Origin: Micromonospora sp. WMMD961
GTDB lineage: Bacteria > Actinomycetota > Actinomycetes > Mycobacteriales > Micromonosporaceae
Length of the DNA stretch: 64,000 bases
Reading direction: 5' to 3'
NCBI RefSeq assembly: GCF_029626145.1
Contig: NZ_JARUBJ010000002.1
Coordinates: 92,501 to 156,500 of the forward strand
Below the pieces are notes generated by a model. That model was given only the letters and a program-made list of their open reading frames with translations. It made no database searches and had not been told where the DNA came from. Below, in pieces: positions 1 to 8,600 of the stretch. The position numbers were made by a program, and so were the translations under genes. Positions within the stretch are counted from its first letter, which is position 1. The number at the start of each line of letters is the position of its first letter.

Positions 1-1
1 G

Positions 2-169
2 GTGGATCACCAGGAACGCGTCGTGCACGTCGATCGGACCCGACAGCAGATCAAGGACGCGCCACCGTTCGACCCGGATTCGGCCGACCCGGACTACCGG
101 GAACGCGTCGGCACCTACTACGCCGACAGCTACCTGCCCCCGCCCGGGGCCATACCGCGGATATTCTGA
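2..169 (+). CDS. PRC-barrel domain protein, C-terminal part
   Basis: The frame is open from the left edge and stops with TGA at 167-169, leaving the last 55 residues of a larger protein. The visible part contains VDHQERVVHVDRTRQQIKDA, then an acidic stretch, and RERVGTYY. This is how the end of an actinobacterial PRC-barrel domain reads (a small beta-barrel found in stress and ribosome-maturation proteins). The tail is rich in proline and tyrosine. The start lies outside the window, so length and full architecture are unknown. Family assignment is by recognition of the motif style only. Confidence 0.55.
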   Translation: MDHQERVVHVDRTRQQIKDAPPFDPDSADPDYRERVGTYYADSYLPPPGAIPRIF

Positions 170-365
170 CTGGGTGGTCCGGCTGGGCAACCGCGCGTCG
201 GAGGCGGTCGACACTGTCGACGGCCTCCCACTCGGTGCGCAGCCCGCGATCGCGATCAGCCCCGGCGATGGCCGGGAGCAACTTCTGAACGTCCTCCGTG
301 CCGGTGGTCTGCGGTTCCGCGCCGGCGCGCGATGGCGGTCGACTCGCTGAGTCGATCCCGCTGAC

Positions 366-392
366 CGAGCAGAGCTGAGCCAGCTCTGCTCG
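366..392 (+). terminator. Perfect 12-bp hairpin ahead of trpS
   Basis: CGAGCAGAGCTG, the loop AGC, then its exact reverse complement. It ends 47 nt before the trpS start. No U-tract follows; the next bases are GCGCG. It could end transcription from the PRC-barrel gene or act as an attenuator or leader stem for the synthetase gene. Confidence 0.55.
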
Positions 393-439
393 CGCGCGCC
401 CACGCGTCACCCATCCTCCGGACAACGAGAGGCACCACC

Positions 440-1501
440 ATGTCCGTCGCACGAATGCTCACCGGCGACCGGCCCACCGGCCGCCTTCACCTCGGCCACT
501 ACGTCGGCAGCATCGCCAACCGGGTGCGGCTGCACCGACGCTACGAAAGCTTCTTCATCATCGCCGACCTGCACATGCTGACCACTCGCAACCGCCGCGA
601 GGACATCGAACAGGTCTCCGGCAACGCCCGGGAGATGGTGACCGACGTCCTCGCCGCCGGCGTCGACCCGGAGCGGGCCACCTTCTACCTCCAGTCCGCG
701 ATCCCGGAGGTAGGTGACCTCAACACACTTCTCCAGAACCTGGTGACCGTGCCCCGGCTGGAACGGGTCCCGTCGCTCAAGGACATGGCTCGCGACGCGG
801 GCAAGGAGGAGATGCCGTACGGGCTGCTGGGTTACCCGGTGCTCCAGGCCGCGGACATCCTCTGCGTCAGGGGCGAGGTGGTCCCGGTCGGCCGGGACAA
901 CGCCGCGCACGTCGAGGTGACCCGGGAGATCGCGCGGCGATTCAACCACCTGTACGGCCCGGTCTTCCCGGTGCCCGAGCTGATCCAGGCGGACACGCCG
1001 AGCCTGGTGGGCACCGACGGCGCGGCCAAGATGAGCAAGAGCCGCGGCAACACGATCGCCCTCTCCGACGACGCTCCCACCGTGCGTCGGAAGGTGCTCG
1101 GCATGTACACAGACCCGAATCGGGTACGGGCCGACGTGCCGGGCACGGTGGAGGGCAACCCGGTGTTCGCGTACCACGAGGTTTTCAACCCGGACCGGGA
1201 CGAGGTGGCGGACCTGGCGGCCCGCTACCGGGCCGGGCAGGTCGGTGACGTGGAGGTCAAGGAACGGCTGGTCGTCGCGCTGGAGACGTTCCTGGCACCG
1301 ATCCGCCAGCGTCGGGCCGAGATCGAGGCCGACCGGGGGTTGGTCGACCGGTTGATCGTCGAGGGCACCGAACGGACCCGTCAGGAAGTCCGGGAAACCC
1401 TGGTCGAGGTACGCCGGGCGATGGGGTTGACCGGCGCGTACCAGAAGTTGCGGCGGCGGGCGGAGCGGAGCCGCCGGCGGCCGACGGACGCCCCGGCCTG
1501 A
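440..1501 (+). CDS. trpS: Tryptophanyl-tRNA synthetase (auxiliary, TrpRS II-like)
   Basis: A 353-residue class I aminoacyl-tRNA synthetase that charges tRNA-Trp with tryptophan using ATP, in the cytosol. The HIGH-type signature is HLGHYVG (about residues 17-23) and the KMSKS loop is AAKMSKSRGN (K at about 197). The N-terminus LTGDRPTGRLHLGHYVGS resembles the second, auxiliary type of bacterial TrpRS (Deinococcus TrpRS II and the indolmycin-resistant forms in streptomycetes) more than the housekeeping form, which usually reads SGIQPTG. The C-terminus carries an extra basic tail of about 20 residues after the usual REAMG-like end. The ATG follows ACGAGAGGC. It stands alone behind a strong hairpin at 366-392, which suggests leader control. 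Function is sure; the auxiliary subtype is inference. Confidence 0.93.
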   Translation: MSVARMLTGDRPTGRLHLGHYVGSIANRVRLHRRYESFFIIADLHMLTTRNRREDIEQVSGNAREMVTDVLAAGVDPERATFYLQSAIPEVGDLNTLLQNLVTVPRLERVPSLKDMARDAGKEEMPYGLLGYPVLQAADILCVRGEVVPVGRDNAAHVEVTREIARRFNHLYGPVFPVPELIQADTPSLVGTDGAAKMSKSRGNTIALSDDAPTVRRKVLGMYTDPNRVRADVPGTVEGNPVFAYHEVFNPDRDEVADLAARYRAGQVGDVEVKERLVVALETFLAPIRQRRAEIEADRGLVDRLIVEGTERTRQEVRETLVEVRRAMGLTGAYQKLRRRAERSRRRPTDAPA

Positions 1502-1561
1502 CGCCCGGAACGTCCGTTCGCCGACGCGCGCCGGGTCCACCGCCACAGCGCCGCGGGACTC

Positions 1562-1993
1562 TCACCGGATGTGGACGTCCGCCAGATCGAGCGTGATCGG
1601 CGTCCAGGTGAGGTCGGGGGTTCGGTCCTCGTGCCGGAGGTGGATCCGGCGTCGCGTGGGTACGACCAGACCCTCGACCTCGGTGGCCCCGCCGATGTAG
1701 TGGGCGGTCGGCGAAAAGCCGTTGGCCCGGGCTGATAGTCGATGCGTCGCAGCAGCCCGCTGTCGTCGAAGTAGTACAGCTGGGTGTCGTTGTGGGTGTC
1801 CAGCCCGTGCGGGAACGTGACGCGCAGCCCACGCCACTTCTCGCCGCTCTCCGTCCACGGCTCGACCTCGTGCGCCTCCTTTCCGGGGTGTAGCCGGCGA
1901 AGGTCGATCGGGGGTCCGTCAGTTCCTCGAGCAGGCTCGCGTCAGCGGCGGTTAGGGTGACCTGGCCGGTTTCCCGGTCGTACTCTGAGCCGT
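1562..1993 (-). pseudogene. Frameshifted remnant of a conserved actinobacterial protein
   Basis: Three blocks in different minus-strand frames read as one continuous protein. The first is EYDRETGQVTLTAADASLLE up to GYTP. The second runs from GKEAHEVEPWTESGEKWRGL through YYFDDSGLLRRIDYQP. The third is ANGFSPTAHYIGGATEVEGL to the stop at 1562. The breaks lie near 1884-1888 and 1725-1735. Together they match the layout of a conserved actinobacterial family with FxTHxxxQxxYFDxxGLLxRxDY and PTxRR signatures; its function is not known to me. The N-terminal half is absent and there is no start codon, so this is a decayed gene. Two sequencing indels would be an alternative explanation for the shifts but not for the missing start. 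Confidence 0.7.
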
Positions 1994-2033
1994 CGGCCTG
2001 CGTTCTCCTGGATCAGGCACGCAGAATGCGAGG

Positions 2034-3245
2034 ATGAGGGGGATTTTCGATGTTCGTCCGGTACCCGCCGGTGACCGGCACCGGACGACGATGTTCGAGA
2101 TCTTCTTCGACCTCGTCTTCGTGTTCGCGCTCACCCGGGTCATCACCTTCATGGCGCAGCCGCCGACCGCGCTCACCCTGGCCCAGGGGCTCATCCTCCT
2201 CCTGTTGCTGATCTACTCCTGGGGTCCGTACCTCTGGTTGGGCAACCTGGTCCGCGCGGACGTCGGCCCGGCCCGCGCGGGCACCCTGCTGGCCATGGCC
2301 TCGATATTCGTGGCCGCGCTGGTGCTGCCGGACGCCTGGCGGCAGGGCCCAGAACTCTTCGACGCGCCCCTCACGCTCGCCCTGGCCTACGTTGTCACCC
2401 GGGCGGTGCAGCTCGTCGTGCTGCTCTGGGCGAGCACCGAGGACGCGCCGCTGCGCTCGACCCTGCGGTTCTTCACCGTGCCGGTGGTGGCGGCCTGGCT
2501 CCCGCTCATAGTTGGCGCGTTGCTCGGTGGCGTCGCCCAGACCGTGCTCTGGACGGTCGCGTTCCTGGTGGACATCGGCGGTTCCCGCGTCGCCTCCGTC
2601 TACCGCCCGTGGCCGCTGCGCAGCCTGGACCATTTCACCGAACGGTTCGGACTGGTGCTCATCATCGCGCTCGGCGAGGCGCTGATCGCCGCCGGCACCG
2701 GGCCGCGGACGATGGCGCCGAACGGGGCCGGCCTGCTCGCGGCGTTACTCGGTCTGGTCACCACGATCTGCCTGTGGTGGCTCTACTTCGACCGGTTGGC
2801 ACCCGCCGCCCGGCGTTCGGTCATGTTGGTGCCGGACGAGCGGCGCTCTCTCGTGGCCAGCGACGCGTACGGGCTCGCCCACGCCCCCCTGATCATCGGC
2901 GCGATCTTCATCGCGCTCGGTATCGAGCAGGTGCTCGGCCAGCTCGCCGAGGAGCCGTCGCATTCCGCACGGTTGAGCTGGCCGGCGGCCAGCGCCCTCT
3001 ACGGCGGCGCCACCCTCTACCTGCTCGCGCGGTTGGTTTTTCGCCGGCTGACCCTGCGCACCGTGCGTCCGGGGCAGATCGTCGTCGCGCTGCTGCCGCT
3101 GGTCCTGCTGCCGATCGCGCGGTCCCTGCCCGCGCTGGCCGAGCTGGCCCTGCTGACCCTCCTCCTGATCGCGGTCACCTGGCACGAGCGGCGGATCGAC
3201 CGGCGCGACCCGCAGATTTCACCGGCGCGACCGGTCCGCCCCTGA
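2034..3245 (+). CDS. ltrA: LtrA-family (low temperature requirement A) membrane protein
   Basis: 403 residues with about ten to twelve hydrophobic helices. The N-terminal LtrA signature is clear (TMFEIFFDLVFVFALTRVI). So are the central HFTERFGLVLIIALGEAL motif near residues 200-220 and the C-terminal helices ending in a short basic tail. The family is named after a Listeria low-temperature growth gene; its biochemical role is unsettled. A second, shorter paralogue lies at 52192-53040 and lacks the central block. The ATG at 2034 is preceded closely by GCGAGG. It is probably a single-gene unit, since the next gene starts 94 bp on behind its own ribosome binding site. Confidence 0.85.
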   Translation: MRGIFDVRPVPAGDRHRTTMFEIFFDLVFVFALTRVITFMAQPPTALTLAQGLILLLLLIYSWGPYLWLGNLVRADVGPARAGTLLAMASIFVAALVLPDAWRQGPELFDAPLTLALAYVVTRAVQLVVLLWASTEDAPLRSTLRFFTVPVVAAWLPLIVGALLGGVAQTVLWTVAFLVDIGGSRVASVYRPWPLRSLDHFTERFGLVLIIALGEALIAAGTGPRTMAPNGAGLLAALLGLVTTICLWWLYFDRLAPAARRSVMLVPDERRSLVASDAYGLAHAPLIIGAIFIALGIEQVLGQLAEEPSHSARLSWPAASALYGGATLYLLARLVFRRLTLRTVRPGQIVVALLPLVLLPIARSLPALAELALLTLLLIAVTWHERRIDRRDPQISPARPVRP

Positions 3246-3339
3246 GGCCACGGAGGAATCCGGACGTCGTGTCGATATCCCGGGCCGTCGTTCGTCGTCA
3301 TGCTGTACGGCGACCCGCCGCACCGAGAGGAGCCGAAAC

Positions 3340-3696
3340 GTGAAGTACATGCTGCTGTTCATGAGCCCCGTGATCAACGGGGAGGCCGTCGACAACGGGT
3401 GCAGCTTCGAGGACTGGATCCGCTACGACCGGGAGATGAAGGACGCCGGGGTCTGGGTCTCCGGGCATCCGCTACAGGACCTGACCACCTGCACGACAGT
3501 GCAGGTCGGGCCCGGCGGCGAGCGCACGATCACCGACGGGCCGTTCGCCGAGACCCGGGAGTTGCTCGGCGGGTACGACGTCATCGACGTGCCGGACCTC
3601 GACGCCGCGCTGGACTGGGCGGCCCGCAGTCCCGGGGCCATCGGCACCGGATCGGTCCAGGTCCGCCCGATCTTCGAGTTCGACATGCAGGCCTGA
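3340..3696 (+). CDS. YCII-related (DGPF) protein paired with ECF sigma factor
   Basis: 118 residues of a single YCII/DGPF fold. The family-defining TITDGPFAETRELLGGY is present near residues 65-81. It starts GTG-AAG-TAC-ATG behind GAGAGGAGCC. DGPF proteins are small soluble alpha/beta proteins of unknown catalytic role, typically encoded beside ECF42 sigma factors. The sigma factor gene starts 2 nt after this stop, so the two are almost certainly co-transcribed and translationally coupled. By analogy with ECF42 systems, DGPF genes are also the usual regulatory targets, so this gene may be activated by the downstream sigma factor. Confidence 0.88.
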   Translation: MKYMLLFMSPVINGEAVDNGCSFEDWIRYDREMKDAGVWVSGHPLQDLTTCTTVQVGPGGERTITDGPFAETRELLGGYDVIDVPDLDAALDWAARSPGAIGTGSVQVRPIFEFDMQA

Positions 3697-3698
3697 CC

Positions 3699-4955
3699 GT
3701 GCCGGACGACGAGGCGGCAGTCGGGTCGTCGGTGGAGGCGGTGTTCCGGGAGGAACGCGGTCGCCTGCTCGCCTCGCTCGTGCACCGGTTCGGGGATCTC
3801 GACCTGGCCGAGGAGGTCGCCTCCGAGGCCATCGAGGCGGCGCTGGTGCACTGGCCGACCGACGGTGTCCCGAGCCGACCTGGCGCCTGGCTGCTCACCA
3901 CCGCCCGGCGTCGAGCGGTGGACCGGCTGCGACGGGACAAGGCGCTGGCGACGCGACTCGCCGTACTCCGGGCCGAGGCCGAGCGGGCCGACCCCGCCCC
4001 GCCCGCCGACGCGGACCGCGACCTGCCCGACGACCGGTTGGCGCTCTTCTTCACCTGCGCGCACCCGGCCCTGGCCGCGCCGGATCGTGCAGCACTCACC
4101 CTGCGCTTCCTCGCCGGTCTCAGCACGGTAGAGGTGGCGCGGGCCTTCCTGGTGCCACCGGCGACCATGGCCCAGCGGCTGGTCCGGGCCAAGCGGAAGA
4201 TCCGCGACGCCCGCATCCCGTTCCGGGTGCCCGGCCCCGACGAGCTGCCCGGTCGGCTGCCCACGGTGCTCCAGGCCGTCTACTCCGTCTTCACCGAGGG
4301 GTACGCAGCCAGCTCCGGCCCGGATCTCCAACGGGTCGACCTGGCCGAGGAGGCCATCCGGCTGGGCCGGATCCTGCGTCGGCTGCTACCCGCCGAGCGG
4401 GAGGTCGCCGGGCTGCTCGGCCTGATGCTGCTGGTCCATGCGCGACGTGACGCGCGTACCGGTCCGGACGGCGCGATGATCCTTCTGGACGACCAGGATC
4501 GCGGACGCTGGGACCGCCCGATGATCGAGGAGGGGCGCGGGCTGGTCGTGGTCGCGTTGACCGGCCCCGCCCCGGGCCCGTACGGGGTGCAGGCTGCCGT
4601 CGCCGCCCTGCACGACGAGGCCGCGGACGTGGCCAGCACCGACTGGCCGCAGGTGGTGGCGCTCTACGACGTGCTGCTCAACCTGGTGCCGTCGCCGATC
4701 GTCGCGCTGAACAGGGCTGCCGCGGTGGCCATGCGGGACGGGCCGGAGGCAGGTCTTGCCCTGCTCGACGAGTTGGCCGACGATCCGCGGCTGCGTGGCC
4801 ACCATCCCTACCCGGCGGCGCGGGCCGACCTGCTGCGCCGGCTCGGCCGGTACGACGAGGCGGCCGAGGCGTACCGCAGCGCGTTGGCGCTGGTCGGCAC
4901 CGAGCCGGAGCGGGCGTACCTGCTCGGCCGGCTCAGAGCCGTCACGACCGAGTGA
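3699..4955 (+). CDS. ECF42-type RNA polymerase sigma factor with C-terminal extension
   Basis: 418 residues. The sigma-2 region covers about residues 15-85 (GRLLASLVHRFGDLDLAEEV through PGAWLLTTARRRAVDRLRRD). Sigma-4 is at about 115-165 (LTLRFLAGLSTVEVARAFLV). An extension of about 240 residues follows, with DGAMILLDDQDRGRWDRPMI and TPR-like repeats near the end (RLGRYDEAAEAYRSALALV). This architecture and the adjacent DGPF gene are typical of the ECF42 group, in which the extension replaces an anti-sigma factor. The GTG at 3699 is chosen because it directly follows the stop of the DGPF gene; the reading frame is open much further upstream but only through the other gene. Confidence 0.9.
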   Translation: MPDDEAAVGSSVEAVFREERGRLLASLVHRFGDLDLAEEVASEAIEAALVHWPTDGVPSRPGAWLLTTARRRAVDRLRRDKALATRLAVLRAEAERADPAPPADADRDLPDDRLALFFTCAHPALAAPDRAALTLRFLAGLSTVEVARAFLVPPATMAQRLVRAKRKIRDARIPFRVPGPDELPGRLPTVLQAVYSVFTEGYAASSGPDLQRVDLAEEAIRLGRILRRLLPAEREVAGLLGLMLLVHARRDARTGPDGAMILLDDQDRGRWDRPMIEEGRGLVVVALTGPAPGPYGVQAAVAALHDEAADVASTDWPQVVALYDVLLNLVPSPIVALNRAAAVAMRDGPEAGLALLDELADDPRLRGHHPYPAARADLLRRLGRYDEAAEAYRSALALVGTEPERAYLLGRLRAVTTE

Positions 4956-5563
4956 GCGGTAACCTTGCCCGGGTGAGTCTGCCTCTGCCTCCCGGTGAGT
5001 TCGCCGCGTACCTGTTCGACTGCGACGGCACGATTGTCGACTCGATGCCGCTGCACTACGTGGCCTGGCAGCGGGCCCTGGACGAGTGGGGCTGCGAGTT
5101 CCCGGAGGAACTGTTCTACGCCTGGGGTGGGCGGCCGACCGCCGACATCATCGTGACCCTGAACGAGCAGCAGGGTCTGGCGATGCCGGTGGCGACCGTC
5201 GTCGAGAACCGTGAGCGCATCTACCAGGAGCTGTTGCCGCAGCTCGCCGCCGTGCCCGACGTGCTGGCGCACATCCACGACGCACACCGGCGGGTCCCGT
5301 TCGCGGTCGTCTCCGGCAGCACCCGCGCCTCGGTCACCGCCTCCCTCGACGCGCTCGGCCTGCTGGACCGGTTCGACGTGCTGGTCTGCGCCGACGACTA
5401 CACGCGGGCCAAGCCCGACCCGGAGGCGTTCCTGCTCGCGGCGGAGCACCTCGGCGTACCCCCGGAGTCCTGCCTGGTCTTCGAGGACACCGACCTGGGC
5501 ATCCAGGCCGCGACGGCAGCCGGCATGGCATCGGTACGCGTGCCGCTGCAGCGCACCCGCTGA
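4952..5563 (+). CDS. HAD-family phosphatase, beta-phosphoglucomutase-like
   Basis: 203 residues with all HAD motifs. Motif I is LFDCDGTIVDS, with the nucleophile Asp near residue 23. Motif II is VVSGSTRAS, and motifs III/IV are KPDPEAFLLA and VFEDTDLGIQAA. The cap begins MPLHYVAWQRALDEWG, as in subclass I beta-phosphoglucomutase and sugar-phosphate phosphatases. The GTG at 4952 overlaps the sigma factor stop (GTGA), which favours coupling. An in-frame GTG at 4973 is a possible shorter start that still keeps motif I. The substrate cannot be told from sequence. It converges with the oxidoreductase gene 3 bp beyond its stop. Confidence 0.85.
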   Translation: MSGNLARVSLPLPPGEFAAYLFDCDGTIVDSMPLHYVAWQRALDEWGCEFPEELFYAWGGRPTADIIVTLNEQQGLAMPVATVVENRERIYQELLPQLAAVPDVLAHIHDAHRRVPFAVVSGSTRASVTASLDALGLLDRFDVLVCADDYTRAKPDPEAFLLAAEHLGVPPESCLVFEDTDLGIQAATAAGMASVRVPLQRTR

Positions 5564-5566
5564 GGT

Positions 5567-6538
5567 TCAGGCCACCGTCAGCAGGAGCTTCCCCGCGTAG
5601 GAGGTCTCTAGGCGCTGGTGTGCCTCCCGCACCTTGCCCAGCGGGAACGTCTCCGCGACGTGCACCACGAACGGTCCCGCCTCGATGAGTTCGTTGAGGC
5701 GCTGCAACTGCCGGGGGTTCGACTCGCCGTCGTACGCCCGGACCACGACACCGGGACGTTCGGTCGGCTCCGGCCGCACCCCGTGGGCGTACGCGACCAC
5801 GCCGCCGTCGACAAGCGCCTCGGTGAGACGGTCCACCGCCGCACCGCCGGCCATCGCGAGGATGGCGTCCACTCCCGCCGGTGCCGCGTCCCGGATCCGA
5901 GCGAGCACGTCGTCCAGGTCGCCGTGGCCGTCGAGGGAGATGTCGGCACCGAGCCGGGTCACCAGTGCGACGCCGTCCGACCCGGAGGCCACGGCGATGA
6001 CGTTCAACCCCTGGCGCTTGGCCAACTGCACCGCCAGGTGACCCTGACCGCCGCTCGCCCCGAAGATCAGCAACCACGAGCCGGCCGACAGGCTGAGCGT
6101 GTCGAGCCCGGCCAACGCGGTCAGCGCGTCGGTGGGCATGGCGCCGGCGTGCTCGGCCGGCACTCCGTCGGGCACCTTCGCCGCGTACTCCGCCTTGACG
6201 GCCGCGTACTCGGCGTAGCAACCGCCCTTCGGCCGGGTCGCGGCGGAGACGTAGACCAGCTCTCCGACCACGACGTTGGACACCTTCCTGCCGGCCGCGA
6301 TCACGGTTCCGGCGCCGTCGGAGCCGGGCACGATCGGGAGGGAGGAGCCCTCCGGCACGAGGAGGCCCTGCCGCTCGTACGCGTCCCACACCCCCACGCC
6401 GGCGCTCAAGACCTTGATCAGTACCTCGTCGTCGGCGATCTCGGGGATCGGCAGCTTCCGCAGCGTGATCACCTCCGGCCCACCGAACTCGTCCAAGGCC
6501 GCGGCCTGCATCCGCTCTGGCACATCCCCGTCAACCAT
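5567..6538 (-). CDS. Zinc-independent quinone oxidoreductase / MDR-family reductase
   Basis: 323 residues of the medium-chain dehydrogenase/reductase fold. The GroES-like half starts MQAAALDEFGGPEVITLRKL. The nucleotide-binding glycine motif is LIFGASGGQGHLAVQLAKRQ near residues 150-170. There are no zinc-ligand cysteines, so it belongs with the NADPH-dependent quinone reductases. The ATG at 6538 sits behind GAGAGGGAATCC. The frame is open further upstream to 6742 but that part is arginine-rich and not family-like. It is divergent from the DUF1275 gene. Confidence 0.87.
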   Translation of the reverse strand: MVDGDVPERMQAAALDEFGGPEVITLRKLPIPEIADDEVLIKVLSAGVGVWDAYERQGLLVPEGSSLPIVPGSDGAGTVIAAGRKVSNVVVGELVYVSAATRPKGGCYAEYAAVKAEYAAKVPDGVPAEHAGAMPTDALTALAGLDTLSLSAGSWLLIFGASGGQGHLAVQLAKRQGLNVIAVASGSDGVALVTRLGADISLDGHGDLDDVLARIRDAAPAGVDAILAMAGGAAVDRLTEALVDGGVVAYAHGVRPEPTERPGVVVRAYDGESNPRQLQRLNELIEAGPFVVHVAETFPLGKVREAHQRLETSYAGKLLLTVA

Positions 6539-6723
6539 GTGGATTCCCTCTCCGTGCCGGCGCTCCCGTCGCAGCATGCCGCCTCGGGGACAGCCGTGAC
6601 CGGGTGCCGAACGCCGTTCACCCACAAGGACGACCGGGCCGGACTGACACCGCGATGGGGCGTAGCCGGGGCGGACACGGGAAAGGCGGGTGGGCGGACC
6701 GCGACGACGGAGGGAGCACAGCC

Positions 6724-7425
6724 GTGCAGGCTCCGTCGGCACGGGCGACGGCCTGGCTGCTGGTGGCGTTGGCCGCGGCCTCCGGCTGCGTCGACGTGAT
6801 CTGCCTGATCAGGCTCGGCGGGTACTTCGCCAGCGTGATCACCGGCAACCTGGTGCACTTCGGCCACGCGCTCGCCACGGCGGACACCCGTGCGCTCGCC
6901 GGTGCCGTGGTGGCGGTGGGTGGTTACGCAGCGGGTGTCGCCGCCGCCACGCTGCCGTTGCGCCACACACCGCCCGGTTGGAATCGCCGTACCGCCGTGG
7001 TGACGGCGGCCGAGGCGGTGCTGCTGCTCGGCTTCACCGTCGGCTGGATGGCCTGCTCGGCGCGTCCCGGGTACGGCTTCGGGCTCGTACTGCTGGGGAC
7101 GGCGGCCGTGGCGAGCGGCATCCAGAGCGTGATCAGCGTCGGCGCCGGCGTACGCGGGGCGTCGACCACCTACCTGACCGGCTCGCTCACCGAGCTGGTC
7201 CGGCGTCGCGTCGTCGATCCGCACCGCTTCGCCGATCTGGGTGGTGTGGGGCGGCTGGCGGGGTTGGTGGCCGGCGCCGTACTCGGCACCGTGGTGCTTC
7301 GCACGGCTCCCGCTTGGGCGTCGGTGCCGGCGGCGGTGCTGGTGCTCGCCGTGATCGCCGTCGCCGTCGGCCTGACCCGCCGTCGGGCGGTCGCCGCCGC
7401 CGACCACGGCCGGCGGCGGCGGTGA
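6724..7425 (+). CDS. DUF1275 (YoaK-like) membrane protein
   Basis: 233 residues with six hydrophobic segments. The family signature appears near the start: SGCVDVICLIRLGGYFASVI followed by TGNLVHFG. A second half carries GASTTYLTGSLTELV. Proteins of this family are inner-membrane, of unknown transport role. The GTG at 6724 is chosen because CGGAGGGAGCACAGCC precedes it; upstream in-frame sequence to 6604 lacks a ribosome binding site and is glycine/arginine-rich. The last residues are a basic cytoplasmic tail. It converges with the DUF916 gene. Confidence 0.82.
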   Translation: MQAPSARATAWLLVALAAASGCVDVICLIRLGGYFASVITGNLVHFGHALATADTRALAGAVVAVGGYAAGVAAATLPLRHTPPGWNRRTAVVTAAEAVLLLGFTVGWMACSARPGYGFGLVLLGTAAVASGIQSVISVGAGVRGASTTYLTGSLTELVRRRVVDPHRFADLGGVGRLAGLVAGAVLGTVVLRTAPAWASVPAAVLVLAVIAVAVGLTRRRAVAAADHGRRRR

Positions 7426-7441
7426 CGGTGACGAGCCAAGA

Positions 7442-8509
7442 TCAGGACGTCTGCGGCTTGGGGCCGCGCAGCGCCTGCTCGACGGCGTCGCGGACGCGGG
7501 CGTCCTCGCGTGCCTTGCGCTGCGCCCGGTTGCGGCGCCGGTAGAGGTGCGCGCCGACGAGCAGTGCGATCAGGACGACGAACACCAGCACCGCAATCCA
7601 CGGCAGCGCCCAGCCGTGCGCGGTGACCTGTACCGGCTTGAGCGAGGTGGTGGAGCCCGACGCGTCGGTGAGCAGCGGGGTGAGGGTCGTGGTCGCGGCC
7701 AACGAGATGGTGGGAGCCACCCCGTGCACCGGCACCGTCACCTTCCAGCTCTCGCCGGGCAGCAGCTCCGGCGGCGCGGCGATGTCGCCGGCGCGTACCC
7801 GCAGCAGGCCAAACGGGCCCGAGACCGTCACCTTCTGCTGCCCGGACAGGGCGGCGTTGCCCACGTTGTGGACCGTGTAGGTGATGGTGGCGTCGCCCTT
7901 GGCGAACGGGTTCGACGGGCCGGCGTACGCGACGTGGAGGTCCTCGATCGCGAGGTTCGGCTTCAGCTCGCCCCCGACGCGCAACTTGATCCGGATGCCG
8001 AGGCGTCGGTCGACGTTGATGCCCTCGGCCTGGTCGGCCTGGGTCAGCGCGGTGAGGATGCCGCCGACGTAGTCACCGGGGGTGGCGTTCTCCGGGACGC
8101 TGATCTTGAAGGGAACCTGCGCGGTCTTCCCGGGCTGGATCACGACGCTGTCGGCGGTCGCCTTCGCCCAGGCACCGATCGCGACGGACTTCTTGTCCCT
8201 GGTGAGCAGGTCGAGCTGGCCCGCGTCGGTGGTGAAGCCGTCGGCCGCGTAAACGGACAGGGTCAGCGGCGCCGGGCCGCGGTTGGCCACGACCATGGCG
8301 TCCTCAACGGCACCACCGGGATTGACGTTGTAGCTGTAGCTGGACCGAGCCTCGCCATAGCCGTTGGAGGCCGTCCGGACCGTCCAGGCGACGTTGCCCT
8401 CCGCCGCCAAGGCGGGGACGGCACCGACACCGACGGCCGCGGCGGCCGCGAGCAGGGACAGTGCGGTCGTACGGAGGAGTGTCTTCCAGCGGGGTGCGGA
8501 CGGGTACAT
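7442..8509 (-). CDS. DUF916 (WxL-interacting/peptidoglycan-binding type) membrane protein
   Basis: 355 residues with a signal peptide (basic start, hydrophobic core, cut near VPALAAEG), then about 260 residues of beta-rich extracellular sequence. The latter includes SYSYNVNPGGAVEDAMVVAN and FKISVPENATPGDYVGGILT, which are hallmarks of the DUF916 domain. One transmembrane helix (WALPWIAVLVFVVLIALLVG) and a basic cytoplasmic tail end the protein. In Firmicutes, DUF916 proteins bind peptidoglycan and partner WxL-domain proteins at the cell wall. The upstream gene here encodes a phosphatase whose C-terminus looks WxL-like, so a surface partnership is a reasonable inference. A 12-bp hairpin separates the two genes. 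Confidence 0.85.
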   Translation of the reverse strand: MYPSAPRWKTLLRTTALSLLAAAAAVGVGAVPALAAEGNVAWTVRTASNGYGEARSSYSYNVNPGGAVEDAMVVANRGPAPLTLSVYAADGFTTDAGQLDLLTRDKKSVAIGAWAKATADSVVIQPGKTAQVPFKISVPENATPGDYVGGILTALTQADQAEGINVDRRLGIRIKLRVGGELKPNLAIEDLHVAYAGPSNPFAKGDATITYTVHNVGNAALSGQQKVTVSGPFGLLRVRAGDIAAPPELLPGESWKVTVPVHGVAPTISLAATTTLTPLLTDASGSTTSLKPVQVTAHGWALPWIAVLVFVVLIALLVGAHLYRRRNRAQRKAREDARVRDAVEQALRGPKPQTS

Positions 8510-8550
8510 GTCGGTTCCTTGAGGTGATCTTGGGAGGAGTGCACATGGGT

Positions 8551-8584
8551 GGCGGGGTAGGCCCCCGAAGGTGCCTACCCCGCC
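8551..8584 (-). terminator. Hairpin between the phosphatase and DUF916 genes
   Basis: GGCGGGGTAGGC, a 10-nt loop, and its perfect complement. It lies 16 bp after the phosphatase stop and 41 bp before the DUF916 start on the same strand. There is no U-run. It likely ends most phosphatase transcripts or sets the ratio between the two genes. Confidence 0.6.
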
Positions 8585-8600
8585 GCATGGAGCAGTCCGG

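Noticed and set aside
3300..3698. N-terminal extension of the sigma factor gene to 551 residues
   Set aside because: The added part is the DGPF gene read out of frame; the GTG at 3699 fits the sigma family start.
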